In this document: in pieces, positions 34,730 to 46,682 of the stretch
Layout: every line of letters begins with the position of its first letter
Numbering within the stretch: the first letter of the stretch is position 1
Assembly: GCA_037893245.1 (NCBI GenBank)
Contig: JBAIAA010000076.1
Location: forward strand, 186,001-250,000
Source: Crossaster papposus
Taxonomy: Eukaryota > Echinodermata > Asteroidea > Velatida > Solasteridae
Length of the DNA stretch: 64,000 nucleotides
Reading direction: 5' to 3'
Made by a program: the position numbers and the translations under genes
Notes under the pieces: model-generated
Told to the model about the DNA's origin: nothing
The model's input: the letters and a program-made list of their open reading frames with translations, nothing else
The model's database searches: none

Positions 34730-36172
34730 GTGTTCCCCCATGGTGTTCATACCCCATGGTGTTCATATCCCATGGTGTTCATATCCCATGGTGTTCATAT
34801 CCCATGGCGTTCATATCCCATGGCGTTCATATCCCATGCTGTTCATATCCCATGCTGTTCATATCCCATGGTGTTCATATCCCATGCTGTTCATATCCCA
34901 TGCTGTTCATATCCCATGCTGTTCATATCCCATGGTGTTCATATCCCATGCTGTTCATATCCCATGCTGTTCATATCCCATGCTGTTCATATCCCATGCT
35001 GTTCATATCCCATGGTGTTCATATCCCATGGTGTTCATATCCCATGCTGTTCATATCCCATGCTGTTCATATCTCATGCTGTTCATATCCCATGCTGTTC
35101 ATATCCCATGCTGTTCATATCCCATGCTGTTCATATCCCATGCTGTTCATATCCCATGCTGTTCATATCCCATGCTGTTCATATCCCATGCTGTTCATAT
35201 CCCATGCTGTTCATATCCCATGGTGTTCATATCCCATGGCGTTCATATCCCATGGCGTTCATATCCCATGCTGTTCATATCCCATGGTGTTCATATCCCA
35301 TGGTGTTCATATCCCATGGTGTTCATATCCCATGGTGTTCATATCCCATGGTGTTCATATCCCATGGTGTTCATATCCCATGCTGTTCATATCCCATGCT
35401 GTTCATATCCCATGCTGTTCATATCCCATGCTGTTCATATCCCATGCTGTTCATATCCCATGGTGTTCATATCCCATGGTGTTCATATCCCATGCTGTTC
35501 ATATCCCATGCTGTTCATATCTCATGCTGTTCATATCACATGCTGTTCATATCCCATGCTGTTCATATCCCATGCTGTTCATATCCCATGCTGTTCATAT
35601 CCCATGCTGTTCATATCCCATGCTGTTCATATCCCATGCTGTTCATATCCCATGCTGTTCATATCCCATGGTGTTCATATCCCATGGCGTTCATATCCCA
35701 TGGCGTTCATATCCCATGCTGTTCATATCCCATGGTGTTCATATCCCATGGTGTTCATATCCCATGGTGTTCATATCCCATGGTGTTCATATCCCATGGT
35801 GTTCATATCCCATGGTGTTCATATCCCATGCTGTTCATATCCCATGCTGTTCATATCCCATGCTGTTCATATCCCATGCTGTTCATATCCCATGCTGTTC
35901 ATATCCCATGCTGTTCATATCCCATGCTGTTCATATCCCATGCTGTTCATATCCCATGCTGTTCATATCCCATGCTGTTCATATCCCATGCTGTTCATAT
36001 CCCATGCTGTTCATATCCCATGCTGTTCATATCCCATGCTGTTCATATCCCATGCTGTTCATATCCCATGCTGTTCATATCCCATGCTGTTCATATCCCA
36101 TGCTGTTCATATCCCATGCTGTTCATATCCCATGCTGTTCATATCCCATGCTGTTCATATCCCATGCTGTCA
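34730..36172. repeat. 16-bp satellite (CATATCCCATGCTGTT), about 90 copies
   Basis: Perfect 16-bp period with variants GGTG, GCTG and GGCG after CCAT. Because 16 is not a multiple of 3, all three plus frames are open for about 500 codons, each cycling a 16-residue motif such as SHAVHIPCCSYPMLFI. Variant order repeats with a 448-bp (28-unit) higher-order period. I do not treat the open frames as genes. Confidence 0.97.
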
Positions 36173-36440
36173 TTTTTCTGCAACTTTCCATGGTGTTCGC
36201 ATGGCCCACCATGGTGTTTCAGGAGACCACCATGGTGCTTTATTTGTAATACTTCATGGTGTCCCCATGGTGTTCCAATACTCTGTATGGTGTTCCCATG
36301 GGGCACCATGGCGTTCCCATTATTGTACATGGTGTTAACACGGGCTACCATGGTGTTTTTAGCGACCACCATGAGTACATCCAAAATCCCAATGGGATCC
36401 CCATGGTGTCCCATGGGGAACCTATGGCGTTGCCATGGGA
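36173..36440. repeat. Degenerate edge of the 16-bp satellite
   Basis: CCATGGTGTT motifs continue at irregular 15-20 bp spacing with diverged linkers, as expected for the decayed margin of the array. Confidence 0.8.
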
Positions 36441-37300
36441 CATTTTTGTAAGGGTTGTTTGTAATACGCGAATGATGCCTTTAACCATACAAACCTGCAA
36501 GTTCGGTGTGCATGCTCAAACAATGCCTCGTATTCTTACGTGTTTACCTGCTAGACTGACGAGGAAGGTGTGGCAATTGGCTAAGTATTAGCGCGAAAAC
36601 ATATTAGAAAAACAAGCGGAGAGCACGCCGCGATGTTTGCACAAGAGCCACCGAAGCGTTTATTGTAGAGGATGACTTTATAATAGAGGCTTACTAGCAG
36701 GAATGTCATTTCTTTTCTTAAATGAGTGGTACTGGACAATACAATCTCAAGCGATCCGATTTGAGGTGGTAAGATAGAATTAAACATTTGAATGGCGTCA
36801 GTCTAAATATCCTGGTAGAATTTGTCATTCGTATAGGCAAACAAATATCGACTTTATGGCAATTTAGTTTACCAAATTGAACATGACAAATGTAAACAAA
36901 AGATCGGTCACTATCTCAACCTCTATTGTTTATTCTAAGAAATGACAGGAATAAAACAATGCAATGTTAATGCAAAGATGTTTTAGTACATGTACAATAA
37001 TTCCCTAGACTTTATGTGTAAGATACATTGTTATATGTGTGCTTTGATACTGTAGTTTGATTGGTCTAGAACGATCACGTGTCCGGTCTATACAAACGTA
37101 CGGCACACTCCCAGTGTGATATCACGTGTTCTAGGATGAGGACGATGTCAGCTATATCATTGGTACCCCCGCAACTTTCACCTACACCATTACGATAGCA
37201 AACTATAGCTAAGTGGCGGAGCAGTGACTTAGCAGACGATCTACTGTGTTTTGACCGCGTGAGTTGTTTGAAACATAGAGGTAGTTTGTATTTGTTTCTT
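36440..37300. other. No gene seen
   Basis: Unique-looking sequence between two repeat blocks. Short open frames only, no splice-supported exon. Confidence 0.4.
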
Positions 37301-37302
37301 AA

Positions 37303-38868
37303 AGCCCCAGTCACACCGGACTCCCGGACCATCCCGGACCACCCCGGACGTGGTCCGGGGCAGTCCGGGGTCCGATCCTTGTTGGGTCCTTGTTCGTCCG
37401 GGGCGGTCCGGGATGGTCCGGGATGATCCTTGGCGGTCTGGGAGTCGGCCCCGGACGTTTTAAAATGTTTAAAACATCCGGGGTGATCCGGGGCGATGGC
37501 TTAATCCGGGGTGGTCCGGGGTAGTCCGGGGCGGTCCTTGTTGGGTCCTTGTTGGCTCCGTGTTCATCCTTAGTGCCTCCTTGTTCATCCTTGTTCATCC
37601 TTGGGCATCCGGGATGGTTTATTCGGACACGGCAAGGCTACGGATGACCCCGGACGAACAAGGACCATACAAGGTTCATGTTTTTATAGGGAAAATGCTG
37701 TGGTCCGGGGTGGTCCGGGGCGGTCCGTGTAGCATCCGTGTAGCATCCGTGGCAGTCCTTGTTGAGTCCGGGGCGGTCCGGGGTGATCCGGCATAGTCCG
37801 TGTCTCTTCCGTGCTGGTCCGTGCCGGTCCGGGGTCATCCGTGTAGACACCGTGTGCGGTCCGTGCTTGGTCCGTGTCACCTCCTTGTTGATCCGTGCTC
37901 ATCCTTGTTGACTCCTTGTTTGTCCGTAGTGCTTCCTTGTTGGGTCCGGCGTGAAGGAGTTTTGACGGTCGTCGGTCGCTTTTTCGCTCCGGACCACCCC
38001 GGACTGATAAAATTGTGGTCCGGGGTTGTCCGGAGTGGTCCTGGGTGGTCCTTGTTGGGTCCTTGTCCGGTGTGACCTAGGCTTTAGCCCCAGTCACACC
38101 GGACTCCCGGACCATCCCGGACCACCCCGGACGTGGTCCGGGGCAGTCCGGGGTCCGATCCTTGTTGGGTCCTTGTTCGTCCGGGGCGGTCCGGGATGGT
38201 CCGGGATGATCCTTGGCGGTCTGGGAGTCGGCCCCGGACGTTTTAAAATGTTTAAAACATCCGGGGTGATCCGGGGCGATGGCTTAATCCGGGGTGGTCC
38301 GGGGTAGTCCGGGGCGGTCCTTGTTGGGTCCTTGTTGGCTCCGTGTTCATCCTTAGTGCCTCCTTGTTCATCCTTGTTCATCCTTGGGCATCCGGGATGG
38401 TTTATTCGGACACGGCAAGGCTACGGATGACCCCGGACGAACAAGGACCATACAAGGTTCATGTTTTTATAGGGAAAATGCTGTGGTCCGGGGTGGTCCG
38501 GGGCGGTCCGTGTAGCATCCGTGTAGCATCCGTGGCAGTCCTTGTTGAGTCCGGGGCGGTCCGGGGTGATCCGGCATAGTCCGTGTCTCTTCCGTGCTGG
38601 TCCGTGCCGGTCCGGGGTCATCCGTGTAGACACCGTGTGCGGTCCGTGCTTGGTCCGTGTCACCTCCTTGTTGATCCGTGCTCATCCTTGTTGACTCCTT
38701 GTTTGTCCGTAGTGCTTCCTTGTTGGGTCCGGCGTGAAGGAGTTTTGACGGTCGTCGGTCGCTTTTTCGCTCCGGACCACCCCGGACTGATAAAATTGTG
38801 GTCCGGGGTTGTCCGGGGTGGTCCTGGGTGGTCCTTGTTGGGTCCTTGTCCGGTGTGACCTAGGCTTT
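37303..38868. repeat. Tandem dimer of a 783-bp element rich in TCCGGGG
   Basis: Units 37303-38085 and 38086-38868 are almost identical (very few differences, e.g. GTCCGGAGTGG versus GTCCGGGGTGG). Each begins AGCCCCAGTCACACCGGAC and ends GTCCGGTGTGACCTAGGCTTT, so its ends are inverted repeats. The interior is a degenerate run of TGGTCCGGGG and TCCTTGTTGG motifs. It looks like a transposon duplicated head to tail. Open frames inside are low-complexity. Confidence 0.95.
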
Positions 38869-38869
38869 A

Positions 38870-39328
38870 CAGAGTAAGTTATACTTAAATCCAGCTATTT
38901 ATCTTGTTGACATAATTGGCACGATATAACAAAACAATTTATTGTTGACTGCTGTGATGTGGGATGTGATGTTTTAAACACTCTCGGGGACGCATAGCAG
39001 AGGCGTGTGCAGGATTTTTTCCTGCGGGGGGCTGAATCAAAATCGTTTCGGTAGAGCGAAGCGAGCGGAGAGTCTAACAGCGTTTGGTCCAGGAAGTCTG
39101 GGCCTCGGTGGGGGTCCAGGATTTTAAGACCTGAAATCGCCTTTTCAGGTTTGTTGGGTACCATTACTGTCAAGAATATCGATCGTTTTGTTACAGTTGT
39201 CCTTTGAGTAAGTTTTTCCGAGGTTTAAGTTTGTATTTTTTTCCCCTGTACTTATTCGTTCAAGCTTTAATTTGCAAATTTTTAAGATAATGTTTTATGG
39301 GACACAAAACTGTTTGCCATTTGTTTAT
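38870..39328. other. No gene seen
   Basis: Spacer between the 783-bp dimer and a hAT MITE. 39000-39120 looks like a repeat remnant (GGGGGGCTGAATC, GGTCCAGG). Confidence 0.35.
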
Positions 39329-39336
39329 GATTGTAT

Positions 39337-39338
39337 CA

Positions 39339-39369
<31 letters not shown>

Positions 39370-40107
39370 CGGAGGGGGGGGGGGGGGGGGGGGGGGCCCT
39401 TCGAGGCTGTGATTGCGAAACGCTGTGGTACCGTCCATTCTCAAAATAGGGGGGAACAATTTTCTCACTTGAAAAATAAAGAGTTTTTGGCATCCAATCT
39501 GAACATCTTGTCTTTTGTAGTTGTACAAGGTTGTTATTTACCTTAATGTTTATCATCCAATGACAAAAATTGTATTGAAAATGAAAAAAGCAGTCGAAAA
39601 AATTAAGCGTTGACGTACCGTTGATGCGCGTGGAGATTGTGCACAAATACTCAAACGACGTTAACAAATACCTCCCCTAAAAAGGGCAATAATAATCGAT
39701 AAATTGTGAAAACTCGTGCTTTGACCCCACTCATTTTTTTCCATGGATACGTTAAAAAAGGATGTAGCAGTGATATACTGAATTTTTAAAAAAATCTGCC
39801 TGTGACCCCCTTGCGTTTTATCGTGTTGTTTTCGAACGAAAATGGCAGAAAATGACATCGCCCCAAACAAAATCCGTGTAGATCGTGCCTGTGTACCTGG
39901 CTTTGCGGACGTTGTATGAATCACTAAATGCGGAGAGCGATACACGGAGCAAATCTGTACGTGTTTCAATGGTGCGCTTCGCGGTAGCGATATCTATACG
40001 TATTTACTGTGTGAGATGTGTGGCTCATGAGCGTGGAAGAACGAATGAGATACATTTCAACGTTGGTGGCGCACTTTCTTGGGCCCCCCCTCCGCCCCCC
40101 CCCCCTG
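39337..40107 (+). mobile_element. hAT-type MITE, copy A
   Basis: CAGGGGGG ... CCCCCCTG termini with an exact 8-bp target duplication GATTGTAT (39329-39336 and 40108-40115), the hAT signature. It shares about 730 bp with 57649-58376 and, inverted, with 41174-41935. The G-rich end here has expanded to about 60 bases. Non-coding. Confidence 0.93.
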
Positions 40108-40302
40108 GATTGTATAATAATCTTCTGAGTGTATCATTGGAAAATGTGCTGAATTAATTCACGGTCCCACGGACCCGAACCTGCAATGTGGTTTTGAAAC
40201 CTGATACTGCCAAAGCGATATTTGCCTCTATTGTATCAAAGTCACTCTGCGACCAGCCGAGCACATTTGCGGTCGGCTTTTTTTTGCTACATTTCGTGTC
40301 GG

Positions 40303-40375
40303 CTCACTTAAAGGATTTAGTGTCGGCTCACTCAAAGGATTTAGTGTCGGCTCACTCAAAGGATTTAGTTCATTG
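40303..40375. repeat. 24-bp unit in triplicate
   Basis: GTGTCGGCTCACTCAAAGG then ATTTA occurs three times in tandem. Confidence 0.9.
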
Positions 40376-40679
40376 AACCTTATTTATTTTGGAAAAAGAC
40401 GTGCCATCATTGTAGGCGTGCAATTATGGGGAGCAGCAAGTCAATTCATTTCCTGTCAATTCATTTACAAACATTTATTACAAGCTGAAAGTAAACTCCA
40501 CGCAATCCGGGATCGCTGTTGACAATCTGGCTCTGAAAACAGCGCTCCTAACTTATCTTGTCATTTTTTTCACTAGACCGCCGGACTTCTTAGAAAAGGG
40601 TTTTGACTAGACCGCCGCTGAAGTAAGCATGCAATGCCAGCGCGGCAGTCGCGCTGCAGCTTGCTAGTGGAGTAAGCAA

Positions 40680-41160
40680 GGGGATGTATACTTGCACGTG
40701 CCGACGTAGCCTTTTGTCAAGGCCTTCGTGGCTGCGATCCCAAGCGACCGGAACGGAGACCACGCACGCGAGTGGCGAAGCCACGAGGGCCTTTTCCAAC
40801 TTGTTTGCGGTTTCTTATGTGTTTCTTTATAATCTCGATTTTTGCTACCCAAAACGGTAGCAAAAGTCCAAACCAATCAGAAGCGACGGGGGTCAGCGGG
40901 TCAGCATACATTAACAAATTATGCAAATCAACAAGTATACAAATTGGTTAATCGTTCAGCACTTTACTTGTTTGCATACAAGTAATGAATAATGCACGTA
41001 TCATACTCTATGAATAATTCATCAAAACAAACCGCAAACAAGTTGGAAAAGGCCCTCGTGGCTTCGCCACTCGACTGGCGCGCGTGGTCTCCCTTTCCAG
41101 TCGCTTGGGATCCCAGCCACGAAGGCCTTGACAAAAGGCTAGTGCCGACGCGGTGTATAC
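40680..41160. mobile_element. Foldback element, arms about 130 bp
   Basis: GGCCTTCGTGGCTGCGATCC ... GGCCTTTTCCAACTTGTTTG (40725-40810) recurs in reverse complement at 41034-41130. The spacer is about 215 bp. It sits between the two inverted hAT MITE copies. Confidence 0.88.
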
Positions 41161-41173
41161 TTTCGGGTTTTTC

Positions 41174-41935
41174 AGGGGGGGGGGGGGGGGGGGGGGGGCG
41201 GAGGGGGGGGGGGCCCAACAAAGTGCGCCACCAACGTTGAAATGTATCTCATTCATTCTTCCACGCTCATGAGCCACACATCTCACACAGTAAATACGTA
41301 TAGATCGCTACCTCGAAGCGCACCATTGAAACACGTACAAATTTGCTCCGTGCTCGCTCCCCGAATTCAGTGATTCATATAACGTCCGCAAAGCCAGGTA
41401 CACAGGCACGATCTACACCAATTTTGTTTGGGGCGATGTCATTTTCTGCCAGTTTGGTTCGAAAACAACACAATAAAACGCAAGGTGGTCACAGGCAGAT
41501 TTTTTTTAAAATTCAGTATATCACTGCTACATCCTTTTTTTTAACGTATCCATGGAAAAAAATGAGTGGGGTCGAAGCACAATTTTTAACAATTTATCGA
41601 TTATTATTGCCCTTTTTAGGGGAGGTATTTGTTAACGTCGTTTGAGTATTTTTGCACAATCTCCACGCACATCAACGGTACGTCAACGCTTAATTTTGTC
41701 GACTGCTTTTTTCATTTTCAATACAATTTTTGTCATTTGATGATAAATATTAAGGTAAATAACAACCTTGTACAACTACAAAAGACAAGATGTTAAGATT
41801 GGATGCCAAAAACTCTTTATTTTTCGAGTGAGAAAATTGTTCCCTTCTATTTTGAGAATGGACGGTACCACAGCGTTTCGCAATCACAGCCTCGAAGGGC
41901 CCCCCCCCCCCCCTCCCTCCCCCCTAAAATAAATA
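41174..41935 (-). mobile_element. hAT-type MITE, copy B (inverted)
   Basis: Same element as 39337-40107 in reverse orientation. The left end CAGGGGGG is intact. The right end (CCCCCCTAAAAT) has lost the terminal CTG, and no target duplication is visible. Confidence 0.88.
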
Positions 41936-42311
41936 CCTGTCCCATTGTCGCCAAGTCACTGCATAGTCAGCCGAGCTGTTACGTTTGTACTCGGGTCCGA
42001 ATGAAAGTGCACAAAAAATCGCAGTATCCTTGAATGTTTTCTAGTTCAGGAATCTGGATTTCAGTAGTACGGCAGGGGTCTAGTAGGGAGATTGCAAAAC
42101 TACTACGGACGGATACGTAGGTTACGTACCCGATAAGGTATCACAATGTGCATGCTGATTGGATGGCGCTTACTGGGCTCTAACAAAGGGTTTATATACG
42201 TGCGTGCGTGTGTGGGTGTGTCTTACTTGTTAAACGCCCTTTCCATTCCACAGCATTACAGACAACGTCCTCCGACAATTAATCACTGCTGTTGACTGCA
42301 TTTGTTGCAAA

Positions 42312-42866
42312 ATGGACATGCTGCGAAAAGTTGCTGCTGTTTGTACGGCCGAAATGAGTACTTTGCCGCCGCCATATTGTGGACAATTCGAAACTGAAAT
42401 CGTTGAATTATACTCAATCTTGGGAGTGGGCTTACCCATGGTGCCCATTGTACCGCCAACGTTTAACGAACTGGTATTTACACAGCCAACAATTGAATTC
42501 CGAGGAAGGGACGTTTTCAGCACTCTGCAGGACCATCCTAGATCTTTTTGGCGAGAGACTGGGGAGACCGTAGCCTCTTTTAGCCAGCTGTCAGAGTTCA
42601 TACAAACTTACCTTCAGGAGGGGGAGGGCAATGGAAGGAACCTATTACTAGATGAACAGAACCGACTAATAATGACATTAATCTGGCTCCGTAAATATCC
42701 GGACTTTAATTCGCTTTCGGTTTTGTTTGATGTCAGTAAGAGCACCGCGTTGAGGATAACAAAGTCTGTCACAGAGGTTCTGTGGAATAAACTGACCAGT
42801 GGAATCGCCTGGCCAGACGAAGCGGGGTGGAATGAAATGCGAAATATGTGGGAGCCATTCCCTAAT
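42312..42866 (+). pseudogene. Harbinger transposase, N-terminal part (broken by LINE)
   Basis: Begins MDMLRKVAAVCTAEM. A helix-turn-helix of the DDE-4 transposase type is visible (LDEQNRLIMTLIWLRKYPDF ... VSKSTALRITKSV). The frame runs into the LINE's (TAA)n tail just after RNMWEPFP. The first catalytic aspartate region would have followed and is missing. The rest of the gene resumes at 45773. Confidence 0.88.
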
Positions 42867-45690
42867 AATAATAATAATAATAAAACCGTTCTTATAAAGC
42901 GCATTACACACAGAGTCTCAATGCGCTGTACATAGGGGAAATTAATCAACATTGAATAAATGGGTTTTGAGAAGGCATTTAAATTGATCCAAGGTTTGTG
43001 CATCTTTGACGCTTTGGGGGAGTTTGTTCCAAAGATTGGGAGATGACGTAGAAAAAGCACGCTGGCCGTATGTCTTTGTCGATGACGATGAACAGGTGAG
43101 TAGGGATTGAGATTGTGAGCGCAGTTTTCTAGGAGGTTTATATTTGTGAATCAGATCCTGTAGATAAGTTGGTGCGTTGCCGTGGATACAGTTATATGCA
43201 AGCACAAGTACTTTGTACACAATCCGTTGTCTGACTGGGAGCCAGTGCAGGTCGCGGAAGATTGGTGAAATGTGGTCACTACTTTTGGTTCTTGTGAGCA
43301 ATCTGGCTGCTGAGTTCTGAACCCGCTGTAATTTGGAAATTGTTGAGTCAGGTAGTCCAAGAAGAAGACTGTTGCAAAAATCAAGCCGGCATGTGATAAA
43401 AGCGTGAATTAGCTTTTCTGTGGTGGATTTGTCGAGAAATTTGCGTATTTGTCCAATCTTGTATAATGCGAAGTATGATGATTTGCAGATATTATTTACA
43501 TGGATGTCCATCTGAAGATTGTTCTGAACAATGACACCAAGATCACGCACTTTCTGAACTGGTTCTGTTAAAAAGCTTCCTATGGAAAACGGTGAAAGGC
43601 GGGATTGGTCTCGGAAACGAGATGTAATGTGGATAACCTCTGTCTTGTCTTCATTCAATTTCAATTTATTAGCGGTAGACCATGCTTTTATGTCATTAAG
43701 GCAACATTCTAGTTGTGGAAGGACTAATGAGCGGTCCTGCTCTTTCATGATGACGTATACCTGTGTGTCGTCCGCGTATATCATTCTGTTAATACCATGA
43801 GCCTGAATGACGTCTTCAAGAGGTGAGGTGTATAAAGTAAAGCACAAAGGACCCAGCACAGATCCTTGTGGGACACCACAATTGGGCACACGGGCATCGG
43901 ACTGATCATCGTGGATGACAACACTCTGAGAGCGATTCTTGAGGTAGGATTCGAACCAATGGATTGCATGGCCGAATATGCCATATCTGTTTGTTAGACG
44001 CTGAAGCATGATGGTGTGGTCTATGGTGTCGAAGGCAGAAGAATAATCGAGGAGGACAAGAACAGCTTCTTGTCCCTTGTCAGTAGCCAAAAGGAGGTCA
44101 TTATAGACACGGAGAAGGGCAGTCTCAACGCTGTGATGTTTCCTGTATGCGGACTGCATGTTACCATAAAGATTATAGTCCGAAAGATAATCTTTGAGCT
44201 GAGCAGCAGCTGCACGTTCGATTGTCTTTGAAAGAAATGACAGATTTGCGATGGGTCTGTAGTTCTTGAGAAGTTCAGTGTCAAGGTTTGGCTTCTTGAG
44301 TAGTGGGGTGATGTGGGCTCGTTTCAATGTTTCGGGAAAGTGTCCATTGAGAAGAGAACGATTGGTGATCATCGTGATGATGGGAACAAGTTCATCTAAA
44401 CACATCTTTAGAATCCACGTAGGAATCGGATCAAGCCTGGATGTTGTAGAAGGTGAACCAGTGATAAGTTTTCTCACCCGGTTGGCAGATAGGGGTTCAA
44501 ACTGGGGGAAAGTAGTCATGCACGTGTCAGACACTGGCTTAGAGACTGCAGGAACAAGGTTGTCAAGTTCTTCAGTGATGTTCTGTGTTTTGTTAGCAAA
44601 GAACTGTGAAAATCGATCAACAAGGGGTTCAGATGACAAATCAGCAGACGGAAAGGATTTTGGAGACTTTGGAGTGCATAATTTGTCAACTTTGCGAAAA
44701 AGTTGGCGAGAATCACAGTCCTTTAATTGTGTCTTGTGATATTCAGATTTAGCCTTGATTATCAGTTGATTATAGCGATAACTATGCTCGTTGAGAAGTT
44801 GTTTGTGGATCTCTAGTTTGGAGGATTTCCACATGCGTTCACACTTTCGAAGTTTTCGTTTTTCTTTGCGAATGTCTTCACTGTACCAAGGTGCATGAGG
44901 ATGAGATGAAATGGTACGAGAGATCAAGGGGGCATGTTTGTTTAGAAGATCGCTCAAAGTTGTGTCATATTGATGAATGAGCGAATCTAGGTCGTTGGCT
45001 GGGGTAGTGCTTAATAGTGAATCAAGAACATCTCGGCGAAAGGCCTCAATGTCAATCTTGCGAAGATCTCGAAACTTGATTTCTCTTTTGACAGAATCAG
45101 GGCGATTAATTTTTAGCGAGCATGTTACAGCAGCATGATCGGAAGGCAGGTAATGAGTAGTGTCCACATGAGAGATTACGTCATCAGTTAAGCGCGTTAA
45201 AATAAGGTCTAGTGTGTGACCATCGCGATGTGTAGGGCAAGTGACATGCTGCTCGAGATTAAACGAGTCGATAAGATCGCGAAAGATCGAAGCTTCACGG
45301 TTAGATTGGTCGTCCACGTGAAAATTGAAGTCTCCCGAAATCAAAATGTACCCTGGCTCAGACACAACTGATTCAATGAGGGTGGAGAAGTCACTGGAAA
45401 ATGTTGGACCAGTCAGACGGCCATTGGCTAGTCTTTGGGGTCGGTAGATGACAATGAGGCGGAGAGGGGTATGAGAGCGGGCGTTGATAGATACATCAAT
45501 ATGTTCAAAGGATTCAAATGATCTACACTCGTTTCTGTGAACATCAAAGCTCTTCCGAAGAAGTACACAAACACCTCCACCAGCCCGGTTTATACGAGGG
45601 ATGTGATGAATTTGGTAATCAGGTAATGTTGATGTCAAATCAGCAATCGCACGATGGTCACGATTATCACCAGATAAACAAGTTCAACCT
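42867..45690 (-). mobile_element. CR1/L2-like LINE, 5'-truncated
   Basis: Non-LTR retrotransposon on the minus strand, ending in a TTATTA microsatellite tail at about 42867, as CR1/L2-type elements do. The 5' end is cut inside the endonuclease domain, near CLSGDNRDHRAIADL. It is inserted in the Harbinger transposase gene. Confidence 0.9.
42942..45638 (-). CDS. LINE ORF2: endonuclease (partial) and reverse transcriptase
   Basis: Open frame of 898 codons with no internal stop. The partial apurinic-type endonuclease keeps SGDFNF (about residue 101) and PSDHAAV (about 165). The reverse transcriptase has DYSSAFDTID (about 531), GVPQGSVLGP (about 588) and the catalytic YADD (621-624). The C-terminal region LHWLPVRQRI ... 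FNVD is typical of CR1/L2/Daphne-type elements. Codons upstream of 45638 continue the endonuclease in frame for about 15 residues before the truncation point. Intact reading suggests a young insertion, but the missing N-terminus makes it non-autonomous. Confidence 0.93.
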   Translation of the reverse strand: MTSTLPDYQIHHIPRINRAGGGVCVLLRKSFDVHRNECRSFESFEHIDVSINARSHTPLRLIVIYRPQRLANGRLTGPTFSSDFSTLIESVVSEPGYILISGDFNFHVDDQSNREASIFRDLIDSFNLEQHVTCPTHRDGHTLDLILTRLTDDVISHVDTTHYLPSDHAAVTCSLKINRPDSVKREIKFRDLRKIDIEAFRRDVLDSLLSTTPANDLDSLIHQYDTTLSDLLNKHAPLISRTISSHPHAPWYSEDIRKEKRKLRKCERMWKSSKLEIHKQLLNEHSYRYNQLIIKAKSEYHKTQLKDCDSRQLFRKVDKLCTPKSPKSFPSADLSSEPLVDRFSQFFANKTQNITEELDNLVPAVSKPVSDTCMTTFPQFEPLSANRVRKLITGSPSTTSRLDPIPTWILKMCLDELVPIITMITNRSLLNGHFPETLKRAHITPLLKKPNLDTELLKNYRPIANLSFLSKTIERAAAAQLKDYLSDYNLYGNMQSAYRKHHSVETALLRVYNDLLLATDKGQEAVLVLLDYSSAFDTIDHTIMLQRLTNRYGIFGHAIHWFESYLKNRSQSVVIHDDQSDARVPNCGVPQGSVLGPLCFTLYTSPLEDVIQAHGINRMIYADDTQVYVIMKEQDRSLVLPQLECCLNDIKAWSTANKLKLNEDKTEVIHITSRFRDQSRLSPFSIGSFLTEPVQKVRDLGVIVQNNLQMDIHVNNICKSSYFALYKIGQIRKFLDKSTTEKLIHAFITCRLDFCNSLLLGLPDSTISKLQRVQNSAARLLTRTKSSDHISPIFRDLHWLPVRQRIVYKVLVLAYNCIHGNAPTYLQDLIHKYKPPRKLRSQSQSLLTCSSSSTKTYGQRAFSTSSPNLWNKLPQSVKDAQTLDQFKCLLKTHLFNVD

Positions 45691-45772
45691 GACCAGGCAT
45701 CTGTTCACTGTGATTCCACCGCATCCGACTTTTCTTTTAATTGTATTTTAAATAAATGGTGCTCATTTACAG

Positions 45773-46147
45773 TCTGGCTTCCTCGGACACACCAATGATG
45801 CCACCCAGTTTCGCCTGCTACCGGATATTGGACACCAGAGGACGCTGCATCTTCCCCGAGGCGCCTACCTCCTGGCCGATGGAATCTATCCAAACGAAGA
45901 TCCACTGCTGACTCCTTGGAAGGCACACCAACTTCGGGGAGATGAAGATGAGAGGGGCAGACGGATGATTTTTAATAAGGAACATGCGTCTTATCGAGTT
46001 TCCATCGAGCACACTATCCGGCACCTGACGACTTATAGAATTTTGCAAGGGAGGTACAGAAACAGTCGGGATATGTTTTCCTTAATTGCTGATGTGTGCG
46101 TTTGTCTGGCTCAGCGCCATATTACATTTTACAGCCAACTTCGTTAA
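45773..46147 (+). pseudogene. Harbinger transposase, C-terminal part
   Basis: After an acceptor-like CATTTACAG the frame reads SGFLGHTNDATQFRLLPD ... GAYLLADGIYPNEDPLLTPW ... NKEHASYRVSIEHTIRHL and ends at TAA. ADGIYPNEDPLLTPW corresponds to the second catalytic Asp block of DDE-4 transposases, and the EH...EHTIRHL helix to the catalytic Glu. With 42312-42866 it makes one transposase split by the LINE. Confidence 0.88.
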
Positions 46148-46682
46148 GATGGTACAGCCTCTTTTAAGGCCCGGTAGCTTAAATGGATACAGTATTGCCA
46201 AGATTAATTTGTGTTTATTAATGAAAAATTGCCCTCTTGTTTTTTTACGGTGTTTCACATTAGCAATTGTACCTTTAACCCGAATTTCAAAACCAAGGCG
46301 GCTGGTTATCTGGATAAATTATTCTAAAGAATTACAAGGGTTGTCTACTTGTCTATGAAAAATGTAACGGCATAAATAGATTCAGTGGATTTGTATACAA
46401 ACAAGACCTTTATTGCTTTCTCCTGATCTTGAAAATATTATATTATGATAAGAATTTCGCAACGACATACATGGTTAATTTATAGCACCTTGGCCAAGGT
46501 CGGTCAAGGATTTTTTCTAGTTGTGTTCGAAAAACGTTTGACAATAAAACAGGATAATGCTGTACGGAGCTGGAAAGTAAAAAAAAACCAGTAACCATGT
46601 TCGTTTTTTCTTCTTTAATATCACAATAGCTGAAAATAAAAACAAACAACATATGCATATCCAACGATATACTTTTAAAACC

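Noticed and set aside
34730..36451. Three overlapping long plus-strand frames (about 500-570 codons)
   Set aside because: They are by-products of a stop-free 16-bp satellite; all three frames give the same motif, and no start context or flanking exons support them.
37311..38858. Set of 70-95-codon frames in both strands of the 783-bp dimer
   Set aside because: All derive from degenerate TCCGGGG words; the frames are duplicated only because the DNA is.
39260..39667. 135-codon minus-strand frame rich in proline
   Set aside because: The proline run is the translated poly-G end of a MITE; no real gene.
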